From JAXDLW01 sp046262515 (lineage in GTDB: Bacteria > Chloroflexota > Dormibacteria > DASZGP01): a stretch of 19,034 nt of DNA. The translations under genes and the position numbers were made by a program. Of this stretch, positions 6,679 through 13,479 are shown in pieces (the stretch's first letter is position 1; every line of letters starts with the position of its first letter). The stretch covers positions 1 to 19,034 of the forward strand of contig JBHEMP010000167.1 in the NCBI GenBank assembly GCA_046262515.1. The letters are read 5' to 3'. Under the pieces are notes generated by a model. That model saw only the letters and a list, made by a program, of their open reading frames with translations. It did not search any database and was not told where the DNA came from.

Positions 6679-8328
6679 ATGACAGCGACAGCGACCATCA
6701 GCCGGCGGACGGGGGCAGCGCTCGCCATCCTTGCCTGCCTCCTCTGCGCGTTCATGATGGACGCTTCGACGTCGCGTCAGCACGGCACCAAGCAGGTCAT
6801 CAGCTCGGCGGTCAGCGCCTATCTCGACCATGGGAGTGCCAGGGACAGCGCGCCCGCCTCCGTCCCGGTCATCGTCGAGACCAAGGGCGATCCCGCGCCG
6901 GTCCGGGCGATGGTCCAGCGGCAGGGCGGCCATATCACCCAGAACCTCAAGGTGCTGCACGGTTTCGTCGCCACCGCCCCGGCAGCGGTCGCGAAGGCGC
7001 TCAACCAGGATGCCAGGGTGCGGCGCCTCAGCATCAACGCCCCGGTCCGCCTGCTCGGTTCTGCCGTCAACAGCACCAACCTTGTGAATCGCTACGACGC
7101 GATCAACCACACGCCCACGGGCTGGAGCGCCGGCCTTGACGGTAGCGAGGTCCAGGTGGCGGTGATCGACAGCGGCGTCTACCCGCACGACGACCTCACC
7201 CTCAAGAGCCCGATGGTGCCCGGCAACGGCGGCAACCGCCTTCTCGCGCTGACCACCAACCCGAACGCCACCGACGCCATCGACCACGTCGGCCATGGCA
7301 CCCACGTCGCCGGCATCATCGGCGGCAACGGCTACGACTCCAACGGCCAGTACATCGGTGAGGCGCCCAACAGCCTGCTGGTGAGCGTGAAGGTCTCTGA
7401 CGATTCCGGTAACCTGACCGAGGGTGACGTCATCACCGGCCTCGAGTGGGTCTACGTCGCCAACCAGAAGGGGCTGAAGATCAAGGTCGTCAACCTCTCC
7501 CTGGCCTCCACCGTGGCCCAGAGCTACAACCAGAGCTCGCTGGACGCCATGGTAGAGAAGCTCTGGTTCAGCGGCGTCACCGTGGTCGCTGCGTCCGGCA
7601 ACGGTAACGGCGGCGCCGGCGTTAGCTACGCCCCCGGCAATGACCCCTACGTCATCACCGTCGGCTCCATCGATGACAACTACCAGGCGACGCTGGGCGG
7701 GTCGCAGATGGCCGCCTGGGCGAGCTACGGCAACACCCAGGACGGTTACGCCAAGCCTGAGGTCGTCGCCGACGGGTCGCACGTCGTCTCGCTGCTCGCC
7801 CCCAACAGCAGCCTGGCCGCCGCGCACCCGGCGAACGTGGTCGGCAGCAGCTACTTCATGATGGGCGGCACCTCGATGGCGTCCCCCGGCGTGGCAGGGC
7901 TGGCGGCCCTGATGCTGCAGGCAAACCCAAGCATCAGCAACAACCGCATCAAGAGCGCGCTGATGCGCAGCTCGGTGCCCTTCTCGACCACGGCCTACAC
8001 AACCTCCCTGGGCACCCCCGGCGGGTTCGCGGACGAGTCCGCGGTCACCAGCAACACCAGCGCCAGCGCCAACGGCGGGCTCAAGCCCAGCGCCTTCTTC
8101 AACACCAGCAACAACCAGATCGAGGCGGCCGGCCTGTGGTGGTCAGACCCCACGTTCCCCAACGCCAGCTGGAACAGCACTTCGTGGAACAGCACCAGCT
8201 GGAACTCCACTTCGTGGAACAGCACGTCGTGGAACAGCACGAGCTGGAACAGCACCTCGTGGAACAGCACCAGCTGGAACTCCACCAGCTGGAACGCTGG
8301 GAACTTCAGCATGGCGAGCTTCCAGTAG
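6679..8328 (+). CDS. Secreted subtilisin-like serine protease (S8) with C-terminal NSTSW repeats
   Basis: 549 residues. The N-terminus has RR followed by a hydrophobic run (about 12-26), a plausible signal peptide. Residues about 62-122 resemble the I9-type propeptide, which helps folding and is cleaved off. The catalytic domain (about 150-430) shows the S8 triad: Asp164 (AVIDSGV), His206 (VGHGTHVAG) and Ser399 (GGTSMASPG), with oxyanion Asn308 (AASGNGN). Expected activity is endoproteolysis outside the cell. After the catalytic domain comes a Ser/Asn/Thr-rich linker, then eight perfect NSTSW pentapeptides (499-538) and an 11-residue tail. Trp/Asn/Ser/Thr pentapeptide arrays at the C-terminus occur in subtilases of several high-GC soil phyla; their role is not established, with cell-wall attachment or surface display as guesses. 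Ribosome site GGAGG is 7 bases before ATG. The next gene starts 34 bp downstream on the same strand. Confidence 0.93.
   Translation: MTATATISRRTGAALAILACLLCAFMMDASTSRQHGTKQVISSAVSAYLDHGSARDSAPASVPVIVETKGDPAPVRAMVQRQGGHITQNLKVLHGFVATAPAAVAKALNQDARVRRLSINAPVRLLGSAVNSTNLVNRYDAINHTPTGWSAGLDGSEVQVAVIDSGVYPHDDLTLKSPMVPGNGGNRLLALTTNPNATDAIDHVGHGTHVAGIIGGNGYDSNGQYIGEAPNSLLVSVKVSDDSGNLTEGDVITGLEWVYVANQKGLKIKVVNLSLASTVAQSYNQSSLDAMVEKLWFSGVTVVAASGNGNGGAGVSYAPGNDPYVITVGSIDDNYQATLGGSQMAAWASYGNTQDGYAKPEVVADGSHVVSLLAPNSSLAAAHPANVVGSSYFMMGGTSMASPGVAGLAALMLQANPSISNNRIKSALMRSSVPFSTTAYTTSLGTPGGFADESAVTSNTSASANGGLKPSAFFNTSNNQIEAAGLWWSDPTFPNASWNSTSWNSTSWNSTSWNSTSWNSTSWNSTSWNSTSWNSTSWNAGNFSMASFQ
8173..8292 (+). 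repeat. Eight in-frame 15-bp repeats coding NSTSW
   Basis: Eight consecutive units of AAC-(AGC/TCC)-AC(C/G/T)-(TCG/AGC)-TGG. The encoded pentapeptide is identical in all eight, while Ser and Thr codons vary, including switches between the two Ser codon families. A degenerate unit, NASW, precedes the array. The repeat lies at the C-terminus of the secreted protease. Confidence 0.95.
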
Positions 8329-8362
8329 GAGGATGAAGACCAGCGGCTAGCGGGTAATCACG

Positions 8363-9124
8363 ATGACGGCAATGCAGCAAGTCCCGGTGGGGGCGGCAAC
8401 AGTGGCTGCCCCCAGCCATCGGATGCTCAACCCGTTCATCGCGGTCGTGGCCGTGGCCGGCGCGCTGCTGGCCGCGACCTCCCTCTCTCAGGTCCGGCCG
8501 GGCGTCGTGCTCGCGCTGGAGGCGGCCTGCCTCGCCGCCGCCATAGCCGAGGCCTTCAGGCTGACAGTGGGCACTCGGACCATCAACGTGTCGCCTTCGA
8601 TCGGCATCATCGTGGCCGTCCTGGTTGCCCTGGGGCCGGCCGCGGCGGTGGTCGTGGCAATTTCAGGTCCGCTTGCGGCCGGCTTTTATCCGCGGATCAG
8701 GCCACTCCGCAAAACCGTCTTCAACTGCGGGCTCTACGCAGTCAGTGCCGGCGCCGCGGGCGCGGTGTCCTCGGTGCTCGGGTCCTCCCTGGCAACGGCG
8801 GCGCCGCTTGCCCGCGAGATGATCCAGGCGCAGGCCGGGCTGATCACCTATTTGGTCGCCAACTGGGGCCTGCTCAGCATCGTCCTGTGGCTCAGTGCCA
8901 ACCGCGCGCCGTCACAGACGTGGCGCGAGGACCTGCGCTGGCTGATGGGCCCGCTTGAGGTTACAGGCGTGATCGGCGCCCTGGTTGGGATCAACTACGT
9001 ACACCTCGGGTGGCCCGGGGCTATCCTCTGTCTTGTGCCACTGGTTGGGGTGCGACATGTTCTCCGCCTCGAAATAATTAAGCGCGCACTGGGCGCAGGA
9101 TTGGGACCAGCCGCAGCCCCATGA
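8363..9124 (+). CDS. Polytopic membrane protein, resembles a stand-alone membrane sensor domain
   Basis: 253 residues with about seven hydrophobic segments (roughly 22-42, 47-67, 79-108 as one or two, 116-139, 158-178, 194-212, 216-232). The layout, with a P-S-I-G-I-I-V segment, a GPAAAVVVAI helix and a R-P-L-R-K-T-V-F-N loop before the next helix, resembles the MASE-like N-terminal membrane domains attached to HD-GYP or other signalling outputs in high-GC bacteria. No catalytic domain follows here: the protein stops after the last helix. It could be a free-standing sensor or partner subunit, or have lost its output domain. It follows the protease by 34 bp, so the two may be cotranscribed. 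The ribosome site is weak; ATG at 8363 or the internal ATG three codons on could be used. Family assignment is tentative. Confidence 0.7.
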   Translation: MTAMQQVPVGAATVAAPSHRMLNPFIAVVAVAGALLAATSLSQVRPGVVLALEAACLAAAIAEAFRLTVGTRTINVSPSIGIIVAVLVALGPAAAVVVAISGPLAAGFYPRIRPLRKTVFNCGLYAVSAGAAGAVSSVLGSSLATAAPLAREMIQAQAGLITYLVANWGLLSIVLWLSANRAPSQTWREDLRWLMGPLEVTGVIGALVGINYVHLGWPGAILCLVPLVGVRHVLRLEIIKRALGAGLGPAAAP

Positions 9125-9273
9125 TCGGGTCGGCCAGGGTGTCGAACCGCCACAACCGGGGCAGCAGCCCCTTAGCACCTCGCCTTTTATGGATTCCACC
9201 CACGTGCCTCGGCCGAGTCCCGCAGTGCGCGATGGTGCGTCTCGACGCCGGCCGACTCATGATGCCGCTCGAC

Positions 9274-9293
9274 CAGGCCTGATGGGGCGCCTG
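9274..9293. terminator. Hairpin between convergent genes, possible bidirectional terminator
   Basis: CAGGC and GCCTG (5-bp arms, 10-base loop) lie in the 206-bp gap where the + strand membrane protein gene and the - strand regulator gene converge. No T-run is present on either side, so the call rests on position and pairing only. Confidence 0.25.
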
Positions 9294-9330
9294 ACCAGGT
9301 TTGGTGGGCATCCAGCCGCGGGATGCAACA

Positions 9331-9909
9331 TCAGGTCGACGTTGTGCGGGCGCTGAAAATGAGTGCGTAGCCGCGCTGTCGGTGCGAGACGATTTCACAG
9401 GGACAATCCAAGTCAACCAGAATCTTTCTCAGGCGACGAATGTAATTTCGCGCCTGCTGAGGGAAATGGGCGTCGTCGCCCCACGCGCGGCCCAGAATGT
9501 CGGCGGTGGTGAAGGCCCGGTGCGGACGGTCGACCAGGCATCGCAGGAGCTGGTATTCGCGGGTCGAGAGCCGACGCTCCTTGCCCACGTGCCTGATGGT
9601 GCGGGTACGGTTGTCTAGCGATAGACCTTGGAGTTCCCAGACCCGGCGGTACCAGAGATCGGCGCGATCCTGATAGGCGCGCTGCTGGTCGCGGAGGATC
9701 TCGACGTCGGTCTGCGCGGCCACCTGAGCCTGCGTCAGCAACCGCGGGACCTCGGCGCGAGCCCGCTCCAGGAGCAGCGTATTGAACCGCAACAAGTCGG
9801 TATAGACGGCCAGCCAGCGAAGGGCGTCCGCCAAGCGCTCGGAGGAGATGTCCTCGCCAGGGAGGGCTGCGAGCGCGCTGCGCCCCGGGGCAATCGACGC
9901 CGCAGTCAT
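9331..9909 (-). CDS. Winged-helix transcriptional regulator with an uncharacterised N-terminal helical domain (copy C)
   Basis: 192 residues. The C-terminal part (about 96-187) is an OmpR/PhoB-type winged helix: LSTREYQLLRCLVDRP, TTADILGRAW, then the recognition-helix segment NYIRRLRKIL and the wing HRQRGYALIF. There is no receiver domain. Instead residues 26-93 (LADALRWLAVYTDLL ... DRADLWYRRVWEL) repeat the domain of the two small proteins at 5239-5571 and 5609-5929. So this is a DNA-binding protein whose input module is that domain, which may let it associate with the small proteins; that link is inference. No ribosome site precedes ATG at 9909, but a TAGAAT hexamer lies 7 bases upstream, consistent with a leaderless transcript. 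The frame stays open for 47 codons past its TGA. Its targets are unknown; nearby 11-bp CTGAG boxes at 11570-11609 fit the spacing of PhoB-class sites. Confidence 0.85.
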   Translation of the reverse strand: MTAASIAPGRSALAALPGEDISSERLADALRWLAVYTDLLRFNTLLLERARAEVPRLLTQAQVAAQTDVEILRDQQRAYQDRADLWYRRVWELQGLSLDNRTRTIRHVGKERRLSTREYQLLRCLVDRPHRAFTTADILGRAWGDDAHFPQQARNYIRRLRKILVDLDCPCEIVSHRQRGYALIFSARTTST

Positions 9910-9916
9910 GAATCGG

Positions 9917-9922
9917 ATTCTA
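9917..9922 (-). promoter_or_regulatory. Candidate -10 box for leaderless transcription of the winged-helix regulator
   Basis: On the reverse strand TAGAAT is followed by 7 bases and then ATG, which puts the A of ATG at about +1. No ribosome site is present between them. No good -35 match is seen near 9940-9945, so support is modest. Confidence 0.35.
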
Positions 9923-9977
9923 TTGTGGGTGAGCAGCCAGGCGGTGGTGACGCAATCTCGGTCGCGCTGGCAGAGGC

Positions 9978-10362
9978 TCAGTCGCCGGGCAACGTAGTTC
10001 GCAGCCTTACCGGGGTGACGTCCACCAGCCGGCGCACAACAGCCTCCGTCGGCAGTGAGCTCGCCGCTTCCAGTGCATCCAGAGCATGAAGACAGTAGCT
10101 GGCTACCTCTTCAGACGCTACTCGGCCAGGACCTCGCCAACGCCGGCCGCGTTCGCAAGCAGATGCCTGAGGAATCTCGAAGCTGCGTCTCCGCTTCGGC
10201 CACGCGCCGACCCTCGTGAACCAGCGCCGCGACCTCGGAGCCATGAGGCTGGCGGGCCCGGTCGTGCGCGATCAATGGGGAGGCGTTGAAAACCGCCTCG
10301 AGCTGCCGGTGCACGTCGCCGGCGTTTTCCCGGAGCTCGGCCAGGCTGAGTCAGGTGGGCAT
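9978..10362 (-). pseudogene. Decayed gene of unknown family: early stop and two apparent frameshifts
   Basis: On the reverse strand a good ribosome site (GGAGAGG at 10373-10379) precedes ATG at 10362, but codon 4 is TGA. The same frame then reads smoothly with high GC at third positions: LSLAELRENAGDVHRQLEAV through EVAALVHEGRRVAEAETQL. Near 10185 the protein-like reading moves to another frame (RFLRHLLANAAGVGEVLAE, then TAG), and near 10130 to the third frame (SEEVASYCLHALDALEAASS ... TTLPGD, then TGA at 9978). Pieced together it would be about 128 residues, helical and charged. I recognise no family. It sits 49 bp downstream of the glycosidase-like gene and 68 bp upstream of the regulator. 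Internal restart at GTG 10314 could still make a short product. Sequencing errors could mimic this, but three separate defects in 385 bp favour decay. Confidence 0.4.
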
Positions 10363-10411
10363 TCTGTGATCACCTCTCCTTTGTAGGCGAGGCACGCTAC
10401 TCGGTCGATGC

Positions 10412-11557
10412 TCAGGACGCGCGGACCCGGCTGCCGAGGATGGCGCGAGCCGCCGTTCCCGCATTCATCCACGCGGCAGAGTGGAGCCATCCCTCCGCTC
10501 CCCACAGCAGCACCGCCGAGGCGCCAACCTTCCGATACTCGCGAGCGGAGCGGATCAGGTCAGCCGGGCTGAAATTGGACGCGCCCGGCCAGTCCTCGCC
10601 CTGCATCTCGGTTATCCACATTGGCCGTGACGCTGCGGCGGCCTCTCCCGCCCAGTACTGCAGGGCGGCCGTCTTCCATGCGATGCGCTTGGCCACGGTG
10701 GCGTCCGCCATTGACGTGGATGCGGTCGCGACGTAGGCGTCCATGCCCAGTACGTCTGCGAGCTGGATTGTTGACAGCGGGTGGCCGACCGGCGCGTACC
10801 CGGAGTGGTCGTATTTCCGAGAATTTGGAGCGCTGATCTGCTCGAGGTCGAGGGAGAGCGTGGAGTTATTAAAGGTGGTCACCAGGACGGGGGTGCCCTG
10901 CGCGAGTCGGTGGACCGTGTCGATTTCCTCCTTGAGCTCCTCGGCGGGCACCGAGGTCGAGGCTGCGACCGGGCTATGAGCATCGTCCAGCGCCTCGTTT
11001 TCCACCTGCCAGGCCGCAACCAGCTTTTCGTTGGCATACCTGGAAACTGTCGTCTGAAAGTAGGTAGAGTACGCGCGGCTTGCGAGGAGGGAGGCGATAG
11101 AGCCGCCCGGGTCGATTGGCATCCATGCCGGGGCGTGGACCTCCGGGTAGCCGAAGTTGCGCGCACCCACCACCAGGACCACCTGTGCCGCGCTGTCCGC
11201 GAAACGAGCGTTGTGCTGTCGTACGGCTTCTAGCAGGTCGTCGAGTTCCGAGTAGTCGAACCGGTCCCTCACCACCTCCGCCCGGTCCCAGAACACGGGC
11301 AGGCGAACCAGGTCAGGCTTCAGGGTATCCATGAGCGTGGTCAGCGCCTCCACCGAGGAATCGCCAAAGTACGCGGCAGTGACTGGGCTGAAGGAGAACC
11401 CGACCATCGGTGGCGATTCCGCGCCGGCCGGTTGGACCATCAGCGCCCCGGCGTTCAACGCGGAAAGGCCGTAAGAGGCAAGGAAAGCGGCCGCGGTGGC
11501 GAGCACGAATCTAGTCAGTGGTCTCCTAAGCAGCCCTGTCCGCCGTCGCGCCTCCAT
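10412..11557 (-). CDS. Secreted or membrane-anchored clan GH-A glycoside-hydrolase-like protein
   Basis: 381 residues. An N-terminal RR-rich segment followed by a hydrophobic stretch (about 16-40) indicates export or anchoring. The rest reads as a TIM barrel: DLVRLPVFWDR on an early strand, then AAWQVENEALDD with Asn187-Glu188, the strand-4 Asn-Glu pair carrying the acid/base of clan GH-A, and MWITEMQGEDW with Glu317 as the likely strand-7 nucleophile. LLWGAEGW near the C-terminus fits strand 8. The fold and both catalytic Glu are typical of retaining GH-A enzymes (GH5/GH42-like); the family and substrate cannot be fixed by eye. It probably acts on a polysaccharide or glycoside outside the cell. 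No ribosome site is evident before ATG at 11557. The gene is divergent from the WS/DGAT gene, sharing a 235-bp region full of repeats. Confidence 0.75.
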   Translation of the reverse strand: MEARRRTGLLRRPLTRFVLATAAAFLASYGLSALNAGALMVQPAGAESPPMVGFSFSPVTAAYFGDSSVEALTTLMDTLKPDLVRLPVFWDRAEVVRDRFDYSELDDLLEAVRQHNARFADSAAQVVLVVGARNFGYPEVHAPAWMPIDPGGSIASLLASRAYSTYFQTTVSRYANEKLVAAWQVENEALDDAHSPVAASTSVPAEELKEEIDTVHRLAQGTPVLVTTFNNSTLSLDLEQISAPNSRKYDHSGYAPVGHPLSTIQLADVLGMDAYVATASTSMADATVAKRIAWKTAALQYWAGEAAAASRPMWITEMQGEDWPGASNFSPADLIRSAREYRKVGASAVLLWGAEGWLHSAAWMNAGTAARAILGSRVRAS

Positions 11558-11559
11558 CT

Positions 11560-11609
11560 GCTCAGCAGACTGAGCGGTCGCGCTGAGAAGAAGCTGAGAC
11601 TCAACTGAG
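11560..11609. promoter_or_regulatory. Cluster of phased CTGAG boxes with a palindrome, candidate operator
   Basis: CTGAG occurs at 11570, 11583, 11594 and 11605, that is at steps of 13, 11 and 11 bp. The first and last are inside the longer direct repeat ACTGAGCGG (11569-11577 and 11604-11612). The first box is also the right arm of a perfect palindrome, GCTCAG-CAGA-CTGAGC (11560-11575), immediately upstream of the glycosidase-like start codon. Eleven-bp direct repeats are the usual arrangement for OmpR/PhoB-class winged-helix proteins, one of which is encoded at 9331-9909. The link between the two is inference. Confidence 0.45.
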
Positions 11610-11684
11610 CGGCCAGAGGGATCTGGTGGCGCAGTGCCCCGGGCGGATCAAAGTGCTCGACAGGTGTCGTCCGGTCGCGGCAGT

Positions 11685-11742
11685 ATCGCCATTGGGCGAT
11701 CACGGTCGTCGCCGAACGGGTTCTTCGCCCTTTGCCCAAAGG
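11685..11742. promoter_or_regulatory. Two perfect inverted repeats upstream of the WS/DGAT gene
   Basis: ATCGCC-ATTG-GGCGAT at 11685-11700 and CCTTTG-CC-CAAAGG at 11729-11742, each with 6-bp arms and no mismatch, lie 50-110 bp before the WS/DGAT start. They could be regulator sites or leader hairpins. No confident -35/-10 pair was found between them and the gene. Confidence 0.35.
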
Positions 11743-11792
11743 TACCCACAGGTTAAGCTCAGGAAACTGGGCAGGGACTTGGGGGGAATTGC

Positions 11793-13187
11793 ATGGGGCA
11801 GCGACTCGGCGCTCTGGACGCGGTATTTCTGGATCTCGAGGACTCCCATAGGCCGATGCACGTGGGCGGCCTACTGACCTTCGAGACGAAGGCTGAGTCA
11901 TCTCGGCGTCCGGGCATCTGCGGGATGCTCGAGACCATTGAGGCCAGGCTTCCGCTGCTTCCGAGGTGTCGCCAGAGGCTGGTGGCAGTGCCCCTGGCCA
12001 TGGGCCGGCCGGTGTGGGTTGACGATCCTGCGTTCGATATCCGTAACCATCTCTTCGAGGTCCAGCTGCCAGCCCCCGGTACGCGTGCACAACTTCTGGA
12101 GCTGGTCGCCAAACTGCACTCAAGCTGCCTACGGCGAGGCCGTCCCCTCTGGGAGATGCACCTCATCCATGGGCTTGAGGACGGCCGCACCGCGCTCTAT
12201 GCCAAGCTGCACCACGCCATGGTCGATGGTGTGTCGGCCCTTGAGCTCGGGATGGTGCTGCTTGACCTCGATCCCGAGGGAGCCCTGTCGCCGCTTGTTC
12301 CCGCCGGCGTTCCCCCGGGGCCGGTGCCAGCACCGGCCGACCTCGTCGCTGAAGCCACACGCGAAGCTTTGGAGACCATGGCTGGTGTCGGGGTCCGGGG
12401 CATGCGCGCCGCGCCAAGCCTGGTCCGTGGCGCGCTCAACGGCTTCGCCAGCGGAAACGTTACGACCTCGGTGGGCAAATTTTTCCGGCTGGCGCCGAGC
12501 GGCCCACTCAATGGCCCCGTCGGTGCCGGCCGGCGAATTGCCTGTGTACGCCTTCCCCTGGGCGAGATCAAGGAGGTCAAGAACCGGCTTGGCGCCAGCG
12601 TTAACGACGTCGTCCTCGCCACCATCGGGGAGGCCGTCAGCGAATACCTAGGGCATCGCCGGGCGGCCGCCGAGGGGCTGCGCTACCGGGTCTTGGTCCC
12701 TGTCTCAGTCCGCGCCGAAAGCGATAAATCGTTCGGGAACCAGGTGTCCGCGGTGGTCGTGGACCTGCCGGTGGGGCCAATGGATGCTGGCCGGCGCCTC
12801 TGGGTAGTTATGCAGGAAATGGCCGCCAATAAGCGTGGGGCCCGAGCGGGAGCTACCGAGGAGCTGCTGGCGGCAAGCGCGCTCGCCCCGGCGCCGCTTC
12901 ACGCCCTCGCGTCGCGCTTCGGAATTGGGAACCAGCGAATGGTCAACATGATCGTGAGCAACGTACCGGGGGTTCAGCTGCCGGTGTACGCCGCGGGTTC
13001 GCGGACGCTTGAGATGTACCCCCTGCTGCCCCTCGCTCCTAACAACCGCATGGTGGTCTGCGCGCTGAGCTACAACAACGAACTGAACATCGGCGTCGTC
13101 GCCGACCGCGCCGCCATCCCCGACATTGCCGTTTTCGAGCAGGGGATCCTCAATGGCTTCGCCCGGCTTAAGGCGACCTCCGCCTGA
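11793..13187 (+). CDS. Wax ester synthase / diacylglycerol acyltransferase (WS/DGAT) family
   Basis: 464 residues, the usual length for bacterial WS/DGAT. It carries the catalytic HHxxxDG motif as H140-H141-A-M-V-D145-G146, the conserved NDVVLA segment (271-276), FGNQVS (314-319) and the C-terminal block SNVPG (389-393) through MYPLLPL (408-414). The N-terminal MGQRLGALDAVFLDLED is also typical. The enzyme joins a fatty acyl group from acyl-CoA to a fatty alcohol or diacylglycerol, making wax esters or triacylglycerol for storage at the inner membrane or lipid bodies. Substrate preference cannot be read from sequence. The start is supported by a GGGGGGA ribosome site (11781-11787) 5 bases before ATG. 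It is divergent from the glycosidase-like gene and followed by a strong hairpin. Confidence 0.95.
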   Translation: MGQRLGALDAVFLDLEDSHRPMHVGGLLTFETKAESSRRPGICGMLETIEARLPLLPRCRQRLVAVPLAMGRPVWVDDPAFDIRNHLFEVQLPAPGTRAQLLELVAKLHSSCLRRGRPLWEMHLIHGLEDGRTALYAKLHHAMVDGVSALELGMVLLDLDPEGALSPLVPAGVPPGPVPAPADLVAEATREALETMAGVGVRGMRAAPSLVRGALNGFASGNVTTSVGKFFRLAPSGPLNGPVGAGRRIACVRLPLGEIKEVKNRLGASVNDVVLATIGEAVSEYLGHRRAAAEGLRYRVLVPVSVRAESDKSFGNQVSAVVVDLPVGPMDAGRRLWVVMQEMAANKRGARAGATEELLAASALAPAPLHALASRFGIGNQRMVNMIVSNVPGVQLPVYAAGSRTLEMYPLLPLAPNNRMVVCALSYNNELNIGVVADRAAIPDIAVFEQGILNGFARLKATSA

Positions 13188-13209
13188 GGGCCAGCCGGGG
13201 TCCTCGCTC

Positions 13210-13230
13210 GTCAGGCGTCGTTCGCCTGAC
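13210..13230 (+). terminator. Hairpin after the WS/DGAT gene, candidate terminator
   Basis: GTCAGGCG, loop TCGTT, CGCCTGAC: a perfect 8-bp stem starting 22 bases after the WS/DGAT stop codon. The following bases are C-rich rather than T-rich, so it lacks the U-tract of a classical intrinsic terminator. Confidence 0.5.
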
Positions 13231-13479
13231 CCTCCATCGGGACCTCGTGTGCTCTCGTCGGCAGATACAACCCACTATGTCGCGAGACCACTTGCGATCT
13301 GGGACGAGATGCCGCTCCGGGTCCTGGGCGACGCCATCCCCGTTGCCGACCTTTGAGGAGGCAGACGAGCCGGCAACGCTCGCCGCCGGCGACCACTTCC
13401 CGGGACCTTCAAGGCGGCCGGAGTAGGTGACGGGTGCCAAAACGTCGGCCGTATTCGAGGCTCGCTTACAGAACATGTC
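13231..13479. other. Short gap between convergent genes, possible gene relics
   Basis: No complete gene is seen. On the + strand a protein-like tail (ADTTHYVARPLAIWDEMPL) ends at TGA 13356, and an adjacent frame continues as PTFEEADEPATLAAGDHF to TAG about 13426, which could be a frameshifted fragment. A reverse-strand frame from ATG 13476 is also open but has no family resemblance. Confidence 0.3.

Noticed and set aside
6580..7827. Long reverse-strand open frame across the protease
   Set aside because: Antisense to the S8 catalytic domain; composition is the mirror of GC-rich codons and no family is seen.
11725..11792. Possible c-di-GMP riboswitch in the WS/DGAT leader
   Set aside because: CCCACAGG and GGGCAGGGAC recall parts of riboswitch cores, but the conserved loop, tetraloop receptor and helices are not found in order.
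13168..13476. Reverse-strand frame just downstream of the ERCC4 gene
   Set aside because: Starts 4 bases after the nuclease stop but has no ribosome site, overlaps the WS/DGAT terminator hairpin and end, and shows no recognisable domain.
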